Of a stretch of DNA of 44,689 bases, positions 7,490 through 14,982 are shown in pieces (within the stretch, counting starts at the first letter, position 1; the number at the start of each line of letters is the position of its first letter). The translations under genes were made by a program, and so were the position numbers. This DNA comes from an uncultured Clostridia bacterium (GTDB lineage: Bacteria > Bacillota > Clostridia > Christensenellales > Borkfalkiaceae). A model generated the notes under the pieces. It did not search any database. It saw only the letters and a program-made list of their open reading frames with translations, and had not been told where the DNA came from. The stretch lies in the NCBI GenBank assembly GCA_904374385.1, contig CAJFGA010000009.1, positions 1 to 44,689 on the forward strand, read 5' to 3'.

Positions 7490-8236
7490 TTATTCGTAGT
7501 CAACCACGTTGACCCACTTTTCGAGGAATACCTGTTCTTCGGGCACGGCCTTCGTCGTCTGGCTGGCAGCGACGATGGGGAGCGCCTTTTGCACGAGTTG
7601 CTTGGCGATGCCCGTCTTTTCGCAGAAGAGTTTCAAATATTCTTCGGCGATGTCGTCTTTCTTTTCCAGCTTGAAGAGGAGATAGGTGCGCGCCGCATCG
7701 CAGCGGGCATTGCCCTGCGTGGCGTGCGCCCAGTCGATAATGAACTTTCTGCCGTCGGGACTGACGATGATATTGCCGGGGTTAAAGTCGCCGTGGCAGA
7801 GCTTATCGTGCTGCGGCAGAGAGTCGAGCAGGATATGCAAGTCGTAGCGGGTCGTCTTGTCGAACTTCGTCGAAGAGATCTTGCGGTGCATTTTGTCCTT
7901 CAATTTCGTGAGGAGCGGCACCTTCTGAGAAAGTACTTCGACCTGCAGATCGACGAACTCCTCAAGATATTGCTGCGTCTTGTCGGGATTTTCATCCATA
8001 AGCTGCTGCATGGTCTTGCCCTCGACAAAATCGAGCACGATCGCCCACTCGCCGTTGACTTTGGTGACCTCGTGTACGGCGGGGACGTTCAAAGAGGTAC
8101 CCTCTTCGACGCGCGCCGTATTGAGCGCTTCGTTCAACACGTCAGACTTCGGATAAGAGCTGTTGAACAGCTTGACGAGCGTTTTGCCCTCTCTGTAAAT
8201 GGTCTTTTTTTCGGTTTTCTGAATGATTTCTGCCAT
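7490..8236 (-). CDS. APH-family phosphotransferase in the adhE operon
   Basis: A 248-residue kinase-fold protein. The Brenner motif HGDFNPGN gives catalytic Asp150 and metal ligand Asn155; IIDWAHATQGNARCDAARTYLL gives the second metal Asp168. The N-terminal lobe holds VKLFNSS with the ATP-binding Lys and EGKTMQQL of the hinge. It matches the TIGR02172-type group named after a Fibrobacter putative aminoglycoside phosphotransferase. Resistance has not been shown for most of these and should not be assumed; metabolite kinases share the fold. It starts 15 bases after adhE with a strong AAGGAGG site, so it is likely co-transcribed with rex and adhE under NADH control. Confidence 0.85.
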   Translation of the reverse strand: MAEIIQKTEKKTIYREGKTLVKLFNSSYPKSDVLNEALNTARVEEGTSLNVPAVHEVTKVNGEWAIVLDFVEGKTMQQLMDENPDKTQQYLEEFVDLQVEVLSQKVPLLTKLKDKMHRKISSTKFDKTTRYDLHILLDSLPQHDKLCHGDFNPGNIIVSPDGRKFIIDWAHATQGNARCDAARTYLLFKLEKKDDIAEEYLKLFCEKTGIAKQLVQKALPIVAASQTTKAVPEEQVFLEKWVNVVDYE

Positions 8237-8251
8237 GGTAATTTCCCCTCC

Positions 8252-10852
8252 TTATTTACCGTAATAGCATTTGAGATACATTTCTTTGATTTCGGAAATG
8301 AGCGGATAGCGGGGGTTCGCGCCCGTGCACTGGTCGTCGAACGCCTGTTCGCACATTTCATCCAGCCTTGCGAGGAAGTTCTGTTCGTCCACGCCGTAGT
8401 CTTTGATCGTCTTTTTGATGCCGACTTTGGCTTTGAGATCTTCCACCGCCTTGATGAGGTTTTTCACCTTTGCATCGTCGTCCTTGCCGCCCAACCCGAG
8501 GAATTCCGCGATTTCGGCATATCTTCTCTTCGTATGAGGATAAGCGTACTGCGGGAAGGTGCCCATCTTAGTGGGAACTTCTGCACTGTTGAAGCGGATG
8601 ACCTCGCTGATCATCAGTGCGTTCGCAATGCCGTGCGCGATGTGATGGAACGCACCCAGCTTATGCGCCATGGAATGGCATACGCCGAGGAATGCGTTTG
8701 CAAACGCGATACCCGCCATACAGGAAGCGTCCGCCATCTTTTCGCGCGCTTCGGGATCGTTTGCGCCGTTTTCATAAGAACGGGGCAGATATTCGAAAAT
8801 AAGTTTGAGCGCGACGAGCGCCTGGCCGTCGGTATAAGGCGTTGCCATGATGGAGGCGTACGCTTCGAGCGCGTGGGTCATCGCATCGATACCGGTCGCG
8901 GCGGTGAGCCCTTTCGGCATCGTCATCATGAAGTCCGCATCGACGATCGCCATCTTCGGGAGCAGTTCATAGTCTGCCAAAGGATATTTGATGCCCGTCG
9001 TTTCATCCGTGATGACCGCGAACGGCGTAACTTCCGAACCGGTACCTGCAGAGGTAGGGATCGCGATGAAGTAAGCCTTTTCGCCCATCTTCGGGAAGGT
9101 ATAAACCCTCTTGCGGATATCCATGAAGCGCATCGCCATATCGAGGAAGTCGACTTCGGGATGTTCATAAAGCACCCACATGATCTTGCCGGCGTCCATG
9201 GCGGAGCCGCCGCCGAGGGCGATGATCACGTCGGGCTGGAACTCGGTCATGAGTTTTGCGCCTTCCTTCGCGCAGGCGAGGTTCGGATCGGGTGCGACGT
9301 TGTAGAAGCAGGTGTAACGGATCCCCATTTCATCGAGTTTGTCGGTAATGGGCTTGATATAGTTGTTTTTGTACAGGAATTCGTCGGTGACGATGAACGC
9401 CCTCTTTTTGTCCATGACGTTTTTGAGTTCGTCGAGGGCGACGGGCAGGCAGCCCCTCTTGTGATAAACTTTTTCAGGCAGTCTGAGCCAAAGCATATTT
9501 TCTTTCCTCTCCGCTAAGGTCTTGATGTTCAAAAGGTGTTTTACGCCGACGTTTTCAGAAACCGAGTTGCCGCCCCATGTGCCGCAGCCGAGGGTAAGCG
9601 AAGGGTTGAGTTTGAAGTTGTAAATATCGCCGATGGCACCCTGCGAAGAAGGCATGTTGATGATCATGCGGCAGGTCTTCATCGCTTCCTGCCACATGGC
9701 GATCTTGTCCTTGCCGGTAACGGTATTGATATAGAGGGACGCGGTGTGGCCGTATCCGCCGTCTGCGATCAAGCGCTCCGCCTTAGCGACAGCCTCGTCG
9801 AAATCCTTGGCGCGGTACAGCGCGAGGACGGGGGAAAGTTTTTCGTGCGCGAACGCCTCTTCCAGTTCGACGCTCTCCACTTCGCCGATCAAAATTTTCG
9901 TGGTATCGGGCACGGTAAAGCCGCAAATCTCGGCGATCTTGGGCGCGCGCTGCCCGACGATCTTCGCGTTCAGCGAACCGTTGATGATCATCGTGCTGCG
10001 GACTTTATCCTTTTCTTCATCGTTGAGGATATAGCAGCCGCGTTTGACAAATTCTTCTTTGACCGCATCGTATACGGCGTCTTCCGCGATGACGGACTGT
10101 TCGGACGCGCAGATGAGGCCGTTGTCGAACGTTTTGGAGTGAATGATGGAGTTGACGGCGACGATGACGTCCGCCGTTTCGTCGATGATCGCGGGAGTAT
10201 TCCCCGCGCCGACGCCGAGCGCCGGTTTGCCCGAACTGTATGCGCTGCGCACCATGCCGGGGCCGCCCGTCGCGAGAATGATGTCCGCCGTCTTCATGAG
10301 CGTGGTCGTCATTTCCAAAGAAGGAACGTCGATCCAGCCGATGATGCCTTCGGGCGCGCCCGCCTTTACCGCCGCTTCGAGCACGACCTTCGCCGCCGCG
10401 ATGGTGCAGCCCTTTGCGCGGGGATGGGGCGAGATGATGATGCCGTTGCGCGTTTTCAGGCAGATGAGCGTCTTAAAGATCGCCGTAGACGTCGGGTTAG
10501 TCGTCGGAATGACCGCCGCGACGACGCCGATCGGCTCCGCAATTTTTTTGATGCCGAAAGAGGCGTCCTCTTCGATCACGCCCACCGTTTTGGTGTGCTT
10601 ATACTTGTTGTAGATATACTCGGCGGCATAATGGTTTTTGATGACCTTATCCTCCACGATACCCATGCCCGTTTCGGCGACCGCCATTTTCGCGAGCGGA
10701 ATACGCTGATTGTTGGCAGCGAGAGCGGCGGCGGTAAAGATCTTGTCCACCTGCTCTTGGCTGTACGTCGCGAAAATTTCCTGCGCTTTCCTGACCTGTT
10801 CGATCTTTGCCATCAAGGCTTCGACCGTATCGACGATTTTTTCGTTCTCCAT
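8252..10852 (-). CDS. adhE: bifunctional acetaldehyde-CoA / alcohol dehydrogenase
   Basis: An 866-residue fusion that reduces acetyl-CoA to acetaldehyde and then ethanol, consuming two NADH. Residues 1 to about 440 form the aldehyde dehydrogenase half, with catalytic Cys248 in GLICASEQS and the cofactor-loop region GGPGMVRSAYSSGKPALGVG. Residues about 450-866 are the iron-dependent alcohol dehydrogenase half: GGGSAMDAGKIMW, GTGSEVTPFAVITDE, DAMTHALEAY and the metal-ligand region GVCHSMAHKLGAFHHIAHG. Length is normal for AdhE, which forms helical spirosomes in known cases. The ATG at 10852 has AAGGAGA. It lies 19 bases after rex and is presumably repressed by Rex when NADH is low. Confidence 0.97.
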   Translation of the reverse strand: MENEKIVDTVEALMAKIEQVRKAQEIFATYSQEQVDKIFTAAALAANNQRIPLAKMAVAETGMGIVEDKVIKNHYAAEYIYNKYKHTKTVGVIEEDASFGIKKIAEPIGVVAAVIPTTNPTSTAIFKTLICLKTRNGIIISPHPRAKGCTIAAAKVVLEAAVKAGAPEGIIGWIDVPSLEMTTTLMKTADIILATGGPGMVRSAYSSGKPALGVGAGNTPAIIDETADVIVAVNSIIHSKTFDNGLICASEQSVIAEDAVYDAVKEEFVKRGCYILNDEEKDKVRSTMIINGSLNAKIVGQRAPKIAEICGFTVPDTTKILIGEVESVELEEAFAHEKLSPVLALYRAKDFDEAVAKAERLIADGGYGHTASLYINTVTGKDKIAMWQEAMKTCRMIINMPSSQGAIGDIYNFKLNPSLTLGCGTWGGNSVSENVGVKHLLNIKTLAERKENMLWLRLPEKVYHKRGCLPVALDELKNVMDKKRAFIVTDEFLYKNNYIKPITDKLDEMGIRYTCFYNVAPDPNLACAKEGAKLMTEFQPDVIIALGGGSAMDAGKIMWVLYEHPEVDFLDMAMRFMDIRKRVYTFPKMGEKAYFIAIPTSAGTGSEVTPFAVITDETTGIKYPLADYELLPKMAIVDADFMMTMPKGLTAATGIDAMTHALEAYASIMATPYTDGQALVALKLIFEYLPRSYENGANDPEAREKMADASCMAGIAFANAFLGVCHSMAHKLGAFHHIAHGIANALMISEVIRFNSAEVPTKMGTFPQYAYPHTKRRYAEIAEFLGLGGKDDDAKVKNLIKAVEDLKAKVGIKKTIKDYGVDEQNFLARLDEMCEQAFDDQCTGANPRYPLISEIKEMYLKCYYGK

Positions 10853-10871
10853 GAGACTCTCCTTATAAAAA

Positions 10872-11528
10872 TTATTTCTCGTTGTATAAAATTTCCGCGA
10901 GGCGCTTTGACAGGATCGCGAGCGATGCTGCCATGTCCTCGTTTTTCACTGCTATGTCGTCGGGAAGATTGAGGTGGGCGGAAGCGAAGTTCCAAATCGC
11001 CCGAACGCCGCCCGATATGAGCGCGTCCGCCGCCTGCTGCGCCGATGCCTTGGGCACCGCGATGATGCCGATGAGCACGTTCAGCCTTTTGACCATGTGC
11101 GAGATCTCTTTCGCATCGAACACCGGCACGCCGTTGATCTTTTTGCCGACAAGTTCTGGATTGACGTCGAACGCGGCGACGATGTTCAGCCCGTAATTGC
11201 GGAAACCGCCGTAGCCCGCGAGCGCGCGCCCGAGACCGCCCGCCCCGACCAAAACCGCATCGGTCACGTTGTCGTACCCCAAAAAGCGGTTGATGTCTGC
11301 GATTAGATCGGCGATCTCGAATCCCAATTTAGGTTTGCCCGCGACCGAACTGATGACGGCAAGATCCTTGCGCACCTGCACGGCGTTGAGTTTTAAGTCT
11401 TCGGCAATGGCGGTAGACGAGATCGTCCGCTCCCCCGCGAGCTCCTTTTCTTTGAGGTAGCGCAGGTACGCGGGCATTCTGCCTATGGTCGCTTTCGAGA
11501 CGTTTGTTATCTCTTTATTGTTCCCCAT
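10872..11528 (-). CDS. rex: redox-sensing repressor Rex
   Basis: A 218-residue NADH/NAD+ sensor. The winged-helix DNA-binding domain comes first (TISSTAIAEDLKLNAVQVRKDLA), then a Rossmann domain with AVLVGAGGLGRALAGY and AAFDVNPELVGKKINGVPVF, and a C-terminal swapping helix. NADH releases it from operators in known cases. I prefer the ATG at 11528; a TTG at 11543 would add five residues, and neither start has a strong ribosome site. Rex is first in the rex-adhE-phosphotransferase operon and is preceded by two overlapping palindromes, one covering its own -10 box. Confidence 0.95.
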   Translation of the reverse strand: MGNNKEITNVSKATIGRMPAYLRYLKEKELAGERTISSTAIAEDLKLNAVQVRKDLAVISSVAGKPKLGFEIADLIADINRFLGYDNVTDAVLVGAGGLGRALAGYGGFRNYGLNIVAAFDVNPELVGKKINGVPVFDAKEISHMVKRLNVLIGIIAVPKASAQQAADALISGGVRAIWNFASAHLNLPDDIAVKNEDMAASLAILSKRLAEILYNEK

Positions 11529-11566
11529 CTTGCGAAAACCCAACCGACGGAATTGATAAAAAAGTA

Positions 11567-11598
11567 TTGATATCTTTTTATCGATAAAATTTTATCAA
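11567..11598. promoter_or_regulatory. two overlapping Rex-type operators
   Basis: TCGATAAAATTTTATCAA (11581-11598) is a near-perfect 18-base palindrome. TTGATATCTTTTTATCGA (11567-11584) is a second, less perfect one sharing four bases with it. Both resemble the 18-base Rex operator (TTGTTAA or TTGTGAA arms around 4 bases) with TTGATAA arms. The first covers the rex -10 hexamer. Confidence 0.7.
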
Positions 11599-11618
11599 AT
11601 AAGCGGTGCCGTTGTCAA
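11589..11618 (-). promoter_or_regulatory. promoter of the rex-adhE operon
   Basis: On the minus strand TTGACA (11618-11613), an 18-base spacer, and TAAAAT (11594-11589). The -10 lies inside the palindrome at 11581-11598. Confidence 0.7.
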
Positions 11619-11920
11619 ACGGATCAGAAATTTTTTTGAGAAAAATAAAATCTTATCGGAGCGAACGAAGTTTGTGAATTTTGATCAATTTAAGCCGACG
11701 ATTTCGCCCGCATACTAATATTAACATCTTTTGCCCGGCATTGCAAGGGTTTATCGAAATTTCCGCGGCAATTTTTGCGCATCATGCCTTTCGCCCCCGC
11801 CGCGGACGGGACGAATTTGCCCCGTCCTCATCCGCCGGCAAAATTTTTAACGGGCAGCCGAACTGTAAAGCTACAAAGGCAAAACGCGGAGCACCCTGCA
11901 AAGGGCACGCCGCGTTCGCA

Positions 11921-12061
11921 TCAATAGAGCCTGTATTTTGCAAACATTTCCACAAAGCCGCGCAAAAAGTGGGGCACCCACTGCCCGACGGCACGGGCAA
12001 GTTCTTCCTGTTTCATGCCCGTTTTTTTACGCATATCCGCAATTTTTTGACCGGTCGTCAT
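11921..12061 (-). pseudogene. truncated XRE-type helix-turn-helix gene
   Basis: A 46-residue ORF. Its first 27 residues (MTTGQKIADMRKKTGMKQEE and LARAVG) are a standard XRE helix-turn-helix front. The usual recognition helix and Trp-Glu signature are missing, and the frame ends after QWVPHFLRGF and ten more residues. It has its own promoter, a GGAGG ribosome site and a 9-base-pair GC hairpin in the leader. A decayed repressor is the likeliest reading; a real mini-protein is possible. I found no continuation of the domain in another frame. Confidence 0.5.
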
Positions 12062-12073
12062 AATTCCTCCGCG

Positions 12074-12094
12074 GCGCCCGCGCGACGCGGGCGC
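12074..12094 (-). promoter_or_regulatory. GC hairpin next to a ribosome site
   Basis: GCGCCCGCG and CGCGGGCGC form a perfect 9-base-pair stem with a 3-base loop, ending four bases from the GGAGG site of the truncated XRE gene. There is no T-run. It could hinder translation or act as an attenuator. Confidence 0.45.
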
Positions 12095-12109
12095 GGTTTT
12101 AATGCTTTT

Positions 12110-12137
12110 ATTATAGCGCAAACGCAGGGTATGGCAA
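12110..12137 (-). promoter_or_regulatory. promoter of the truncated XRE gene
   Basis: On the minus strand TTGCCA (12137-12132), a 16-base spacer, and TATAAT (12115-12110). Confidence 0.55.
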
Positions 12138-12185
12138 ACAATTTTGCGATTCCTTTTGTCAACTGCAGGTTGCGCGGGCAAAATA

Positions 12186-12212
12186 CGGGCGCTTCCCCGA
12201 AGGGCGCGCCCG
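12186..12212 (-). terminator. terminator of the yfhO operon
   Basis: On the minus strand CGGGCGC (12212-12206) pairs with GCGCCCG (12192-12186) and is followed by TATTTT, just after the YfhO-type stop codon. Confidence 0.6.
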
Positions 12213-12220
12213 CAAAAACT

Positions 12221-14971
12221 CTATTCGCCCCCGCTCTGCACACCGTTTTCGGGCGGGGCCTTCCGCTTGTCGCGTGCACGGCAGACGAGCCAAACCGCAG
12301 CCATGCCCGCCGCAGCCGCGACACCGATCAACGATAGGATGACCCCCTCTTTGAGCCAGGGCGTTTCGTATTCCAATACGATTTCGTGTTCGCCCGCAGA
12401 CAGTTCGACCGCCATAAAGCCGGCGTTGGCGCGCATCAGCGGCGCCGATGCCCCGTCTACCGAGGCCGACCAGCCTTCGTCATACGGGATCGAAAAGAAC
12501 ATCCAGCCGGGCGTATCGAGAGAGACATTGCCGGAAACAAAATTCTCGCCCCATTCGACATTCTGCAGATGCGCGGCCCCCTGTAATTTTTTCGCCGCTG
12601 CGGTATAGTCGGCGACGTCATAGCCGAGCGCCTCTACCGAAGAGAAGGAGATCTCCCTGCCTTTGAGCAGATTGAGGGTGACGGTCAGCGCATCCTCTTG
12701 GACAACGCCGAGACTGATACAGGTGTCGCGGTCGGCGCTGTACATGTTGCTGCCGTATTCGGTAAACTCGACAGTGCGCGTTTTGCCGTTGCCCGTGACG
12801 CGGAATTCCGTCTTTTCGCGCACCTGCGCCGCATCGTTGAGCCGGATATATACCTCTTTGCCGGCACATCCGGAGAGGGAGATCTCGACCTCCTCCCCCC
12901 TGGCAAGGGTAAAGTTTGCCCCGCTTCCCGCCGAGAATGAGGCGGGAAGCGGCGAGAGTTCTCCCGCCGGGACGCTCTGCAACGTGCCGCCGTCCTCGAC
13001 GACCATCGCCGACAGCATCGCATATTGGCGCAAAAGCGGATCTAACGAGTCATAATACGCCCTCGAAACGGTATCTTCGTACACGAAGCCGAAGGGAACA
13101 TAATATTCGTTTTCATAGAGTGCCTCGCGGCCGTCTACCTTCGTAAAGCCATAGCTGCCGCTCTGCCCGTAATAGTACCGCACGGAAAGAAGGCTCTGCA
13201 GCGCGGGGCGGTTGTCCAGCCCGCTCATGCCTAAGTTGCGCGGGGGATTGTACACCTGGTTTTCCGTAAGAAAGGCGTAGACGGGTTCGGCGCCCATGGA
13301 ATTGTAAAGCACGGTGCCCATATAACCGTTGTTGACGCTGCGGTTGGTAAAGCTGCCCCACCAGGTATCGGCGGCCTGCACATCGGTGCGGAAAAATTCC
13401 GTGCGGTTGCGCTCGGCGACGTATGCCTCGTCCGCCGAATATAGGGAACGGTAGACCGTTTCCCCGCCGTGCTGGGCGGAATAGCCGATATAGTAACAGA
13501 ACGCGAGCACTGCCGCGAGGGGCACCGCCAATACCGACAGTACGGAGGGCTTGGCGAGCGCGCGCGCCGCGCGGTTATCCAAAATTTTGGGGGCTTTTTC
13601 TGCACCTTCCTCCGTCTTTTTATCCGCCAAAAAGGACTTGGGCGAAAGCGCCCATGCGACGATGCCGACGACGATGAGGAGCGCCAAACACAAAAGCGCG
13701 ATCAGCGCGCCCTTCGCCCCCGAAGAGAGAAGGCTCTCCGCGCACACTTTGATGCCGAACGCGCCGCCGAACAGGGCGACCAGCCCCAAATAGACGCACA
13801 GCACTTTGGCAATTTTGCGGCGTTCCGGCACGGTGAACGCCTTTCCCTCCCATTCCGAAGACTGTATTGCGAGCATGGAAAAAATACAGAAAGACAAAAT
13901 ATACGACCAACGGTTGTTGCTGTAATTGAAAATGTTCATGATATAGCCGAACAGCGGGACAAAAAAGCCGACGGCAAGCACGGCTGTGCAGACGCGATAG
14001 GCGAACGTCTTGCGGGAAACGAACAAAAACGCCGCGATCGCGAGCACGAGGGAGAGTAGGTTGAGCATGACCGTGCTGTAATTGGTGCCCACCGTGGGCG
14101 CAACGAGGGAAACCAATTCGAGCAGAATGTTCTTTAAGTTAAACCAATCCAGCCCCTTCGAGCCGCCCCGCGCGGCGTGAAGATAGCCGTAGGCGCTGGG
14201 CAAAAGGACAAATCCCGCGGCGAATATGGCCGCAAGATAGACCGCCGCGACCCGCCAGAGGGAAGGCACGAGCGTTTTGAGGTAGGGCTTTGCGCCCTCT
14301 CGGCAAACTTCGGCATGATACAAAAAAGCATACAGCACCACGAATACCGAGTTGAAAAAGAACATATAAAAGGAGTTGATCAAACAAAGGAAGGAAAAGC
14401 CCAAAAACACAAAGGGATTTTTCCTGTGATAGACCTGCTCCAGCCCCAAGATCATGAGAGGGAGATAGATGGCGCCCGACGTGAGATTGAGGTGGCGGAC
14501 AAAGGTAAACACGATAAAGCCGCACAGCATGTACAGCAGAGAAAAGGCGACGGCATAGCCGCCCTGTACCTTGCGATAACGCAAATACGCCAGCATCGCG
14601 CCGCCCGCCGCAAAAAATTTGAGCACCATGATGATGTCGTACACCCAAACCACGTCAAAGGGCAGAATGAACACAAATACGTTGAAGGGATCGAAGAGGG
14701 AAAAGAAAGTCATACTGGCGAGGAAGTCCGCACCCAATCCCAAATGAAAATCGTAGCTGCCGATCGCACCGAACCAGCCCACTTCGCGCAGGTAATTTAA
14801 AAAGGTCACGCCCTGTTTGGCGCCGTCGCCCGCCTGGGCGACCCAGATCAAATGGCTGCCGCGCGCGATGAACGGGATGAGTAAAAGGAGGAGCACGGCG
14901 GCCGCGCTCCCCAAAAACACGGCAATGACCTTGCCGCCCTTCATTTGATTGCACTTTTTAAGAAGTTCCAT
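12221..14971 (-). CDS. YfhO-family membrane glycosyltransferase
   Basis: A 916-residue protein of the YfhO family (GT-C-like fold). After an N-terminal membrane helix comes the conserved first loop, with AQAGDGAKQGVTFLNYLREV and SYDFHLGLGADF. About a dozen more membrane segments follow to residue about 500, then a soluble extracytoplasmic part with GWMFFSIPYDEGWSASVDG, typical of the family, and a last helix near residue 890. In Bacillus and Listeria such proteins move sugar from undecaprenyl-phosphate-sugar to teichoic acids outside the membrane. The GtrA-GT2 fusion directly upstream would supply and flip that donor. The ATG at 14971 has GAGGTG upstream; an ATG at 14986 overlaps the upstream stop codon but has no ribosome site. 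Confidence 0.9.
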   Translation of the reverse strand: MELLKKCNQMKGGKVIAVFLGSAAAVLLLLLIPFIARGSHLIWVAQAGDGAKQGVTFLNYLREVGWFGAIGSYDFHLGLGADFLASMTFFSLFDPFNVFVFILPFDVVWVYDIIMVLKFFAAGGAMLAYLRYRKVQGGYAVAFSLLYMLCGFIVFTFVRHLNLTSGAIYLPLMILGLEQVYHRKNPFVFLGFSFLCLINSFYMFFFNSVFVVLYAFLYHAEVCREGAKPYLKTLVPSLWRVAAVYLAAIFAAGFVLLPSAYGYLHAARGGSKGLDWFNLKNILLELVSLVAPTVGTNYSTVMLNLLSLVLAIAAFLFVSRKTFAYRVCTAVLAVGFFVPLFGYIMNIFNYSNNRWSYILSFCIFSMLAIQSSEWEGKAFTVPERRKIAKVLCVYLGLVALFGGAFGIKVCAESLLSSGAKGALIALLCLALLIVVGIVAWALSPKSFLADKKTEEGAEKAPKILDNRAARALAKPSVLSVLAVPLAAVLAFCYYIGYSAQHGGETVYRSLYSADEAYVAERNRTEFFRTDVQAADTWWGSFTNRSVNNGYMGTVLYNSMGAEPVYAFLTENQVYNPPRNLGMSGLDNRPALQSLLSVRYYYGQSGSYGFTKVDGREALYENEYYVPFGFVYEDTVSRAYYDSLDPLLRQYAMLSAMVVEDGGTLQSVPAGELSPLPASFSAGSGANFTLARGEEVEISLSGCAGKEVYIRLNDAAQVREKTEFRVTGNGKTRTVEFTEYGSNMYSADRDTCISLGVVQEDALTVTLNLLKGREISFSSVEALGYDVADYTAAAKKLQGAAHLQNVEWGENFVSGNVSLDTPGWMFFSIPYDEGWSASVDGASAPLMRANAGFMAVELSAGEHEIVLEYETPWLKEGVILSLIGVAAAAGMAAVWLVCRARDKRKAPPENGVQSGGE

Positions 14972-14982
14972 ACCGGCGCACC

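Larger units (their letters stand above)
11544..11920. other. gap upstream of rex
   Basis: The first 75 bases hold the rex promoter and operators. Another TTTATC-type AT-rich stretch extends to about 11660. From 11660 to 11920 I see no gene on either strand, only a GC-rich imperfect hairpin around 11810-11835 (GGACGGG with CCCGTCC) without a T-run. Confidence 0.5.

Noticed and set aside
7490-8236. Calling the phosphotransferase an aminoglycoside-resistance gene
   Set aside because: The motifs define only the fold. The operon context is metabolic, and the nearest named group has no proven resistance activity.
7589-10972. Very long plus-strand frames (642 and 478 codons) opposite adhE and the phosphotransferase
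   Set aside because: They mirror GC-rich coding DNA, have Arg/Asp/Val-heavy composition, no ribosome sites and no recognisable motifs. adhE on the other strand is certain.
11805-11840. GC-rich hairpin as a terminator or small RNA
   Set aside because: It has no T-run and no adjacent gene in a suitable direction. Chance pairing in GC-rich DNA is enough.
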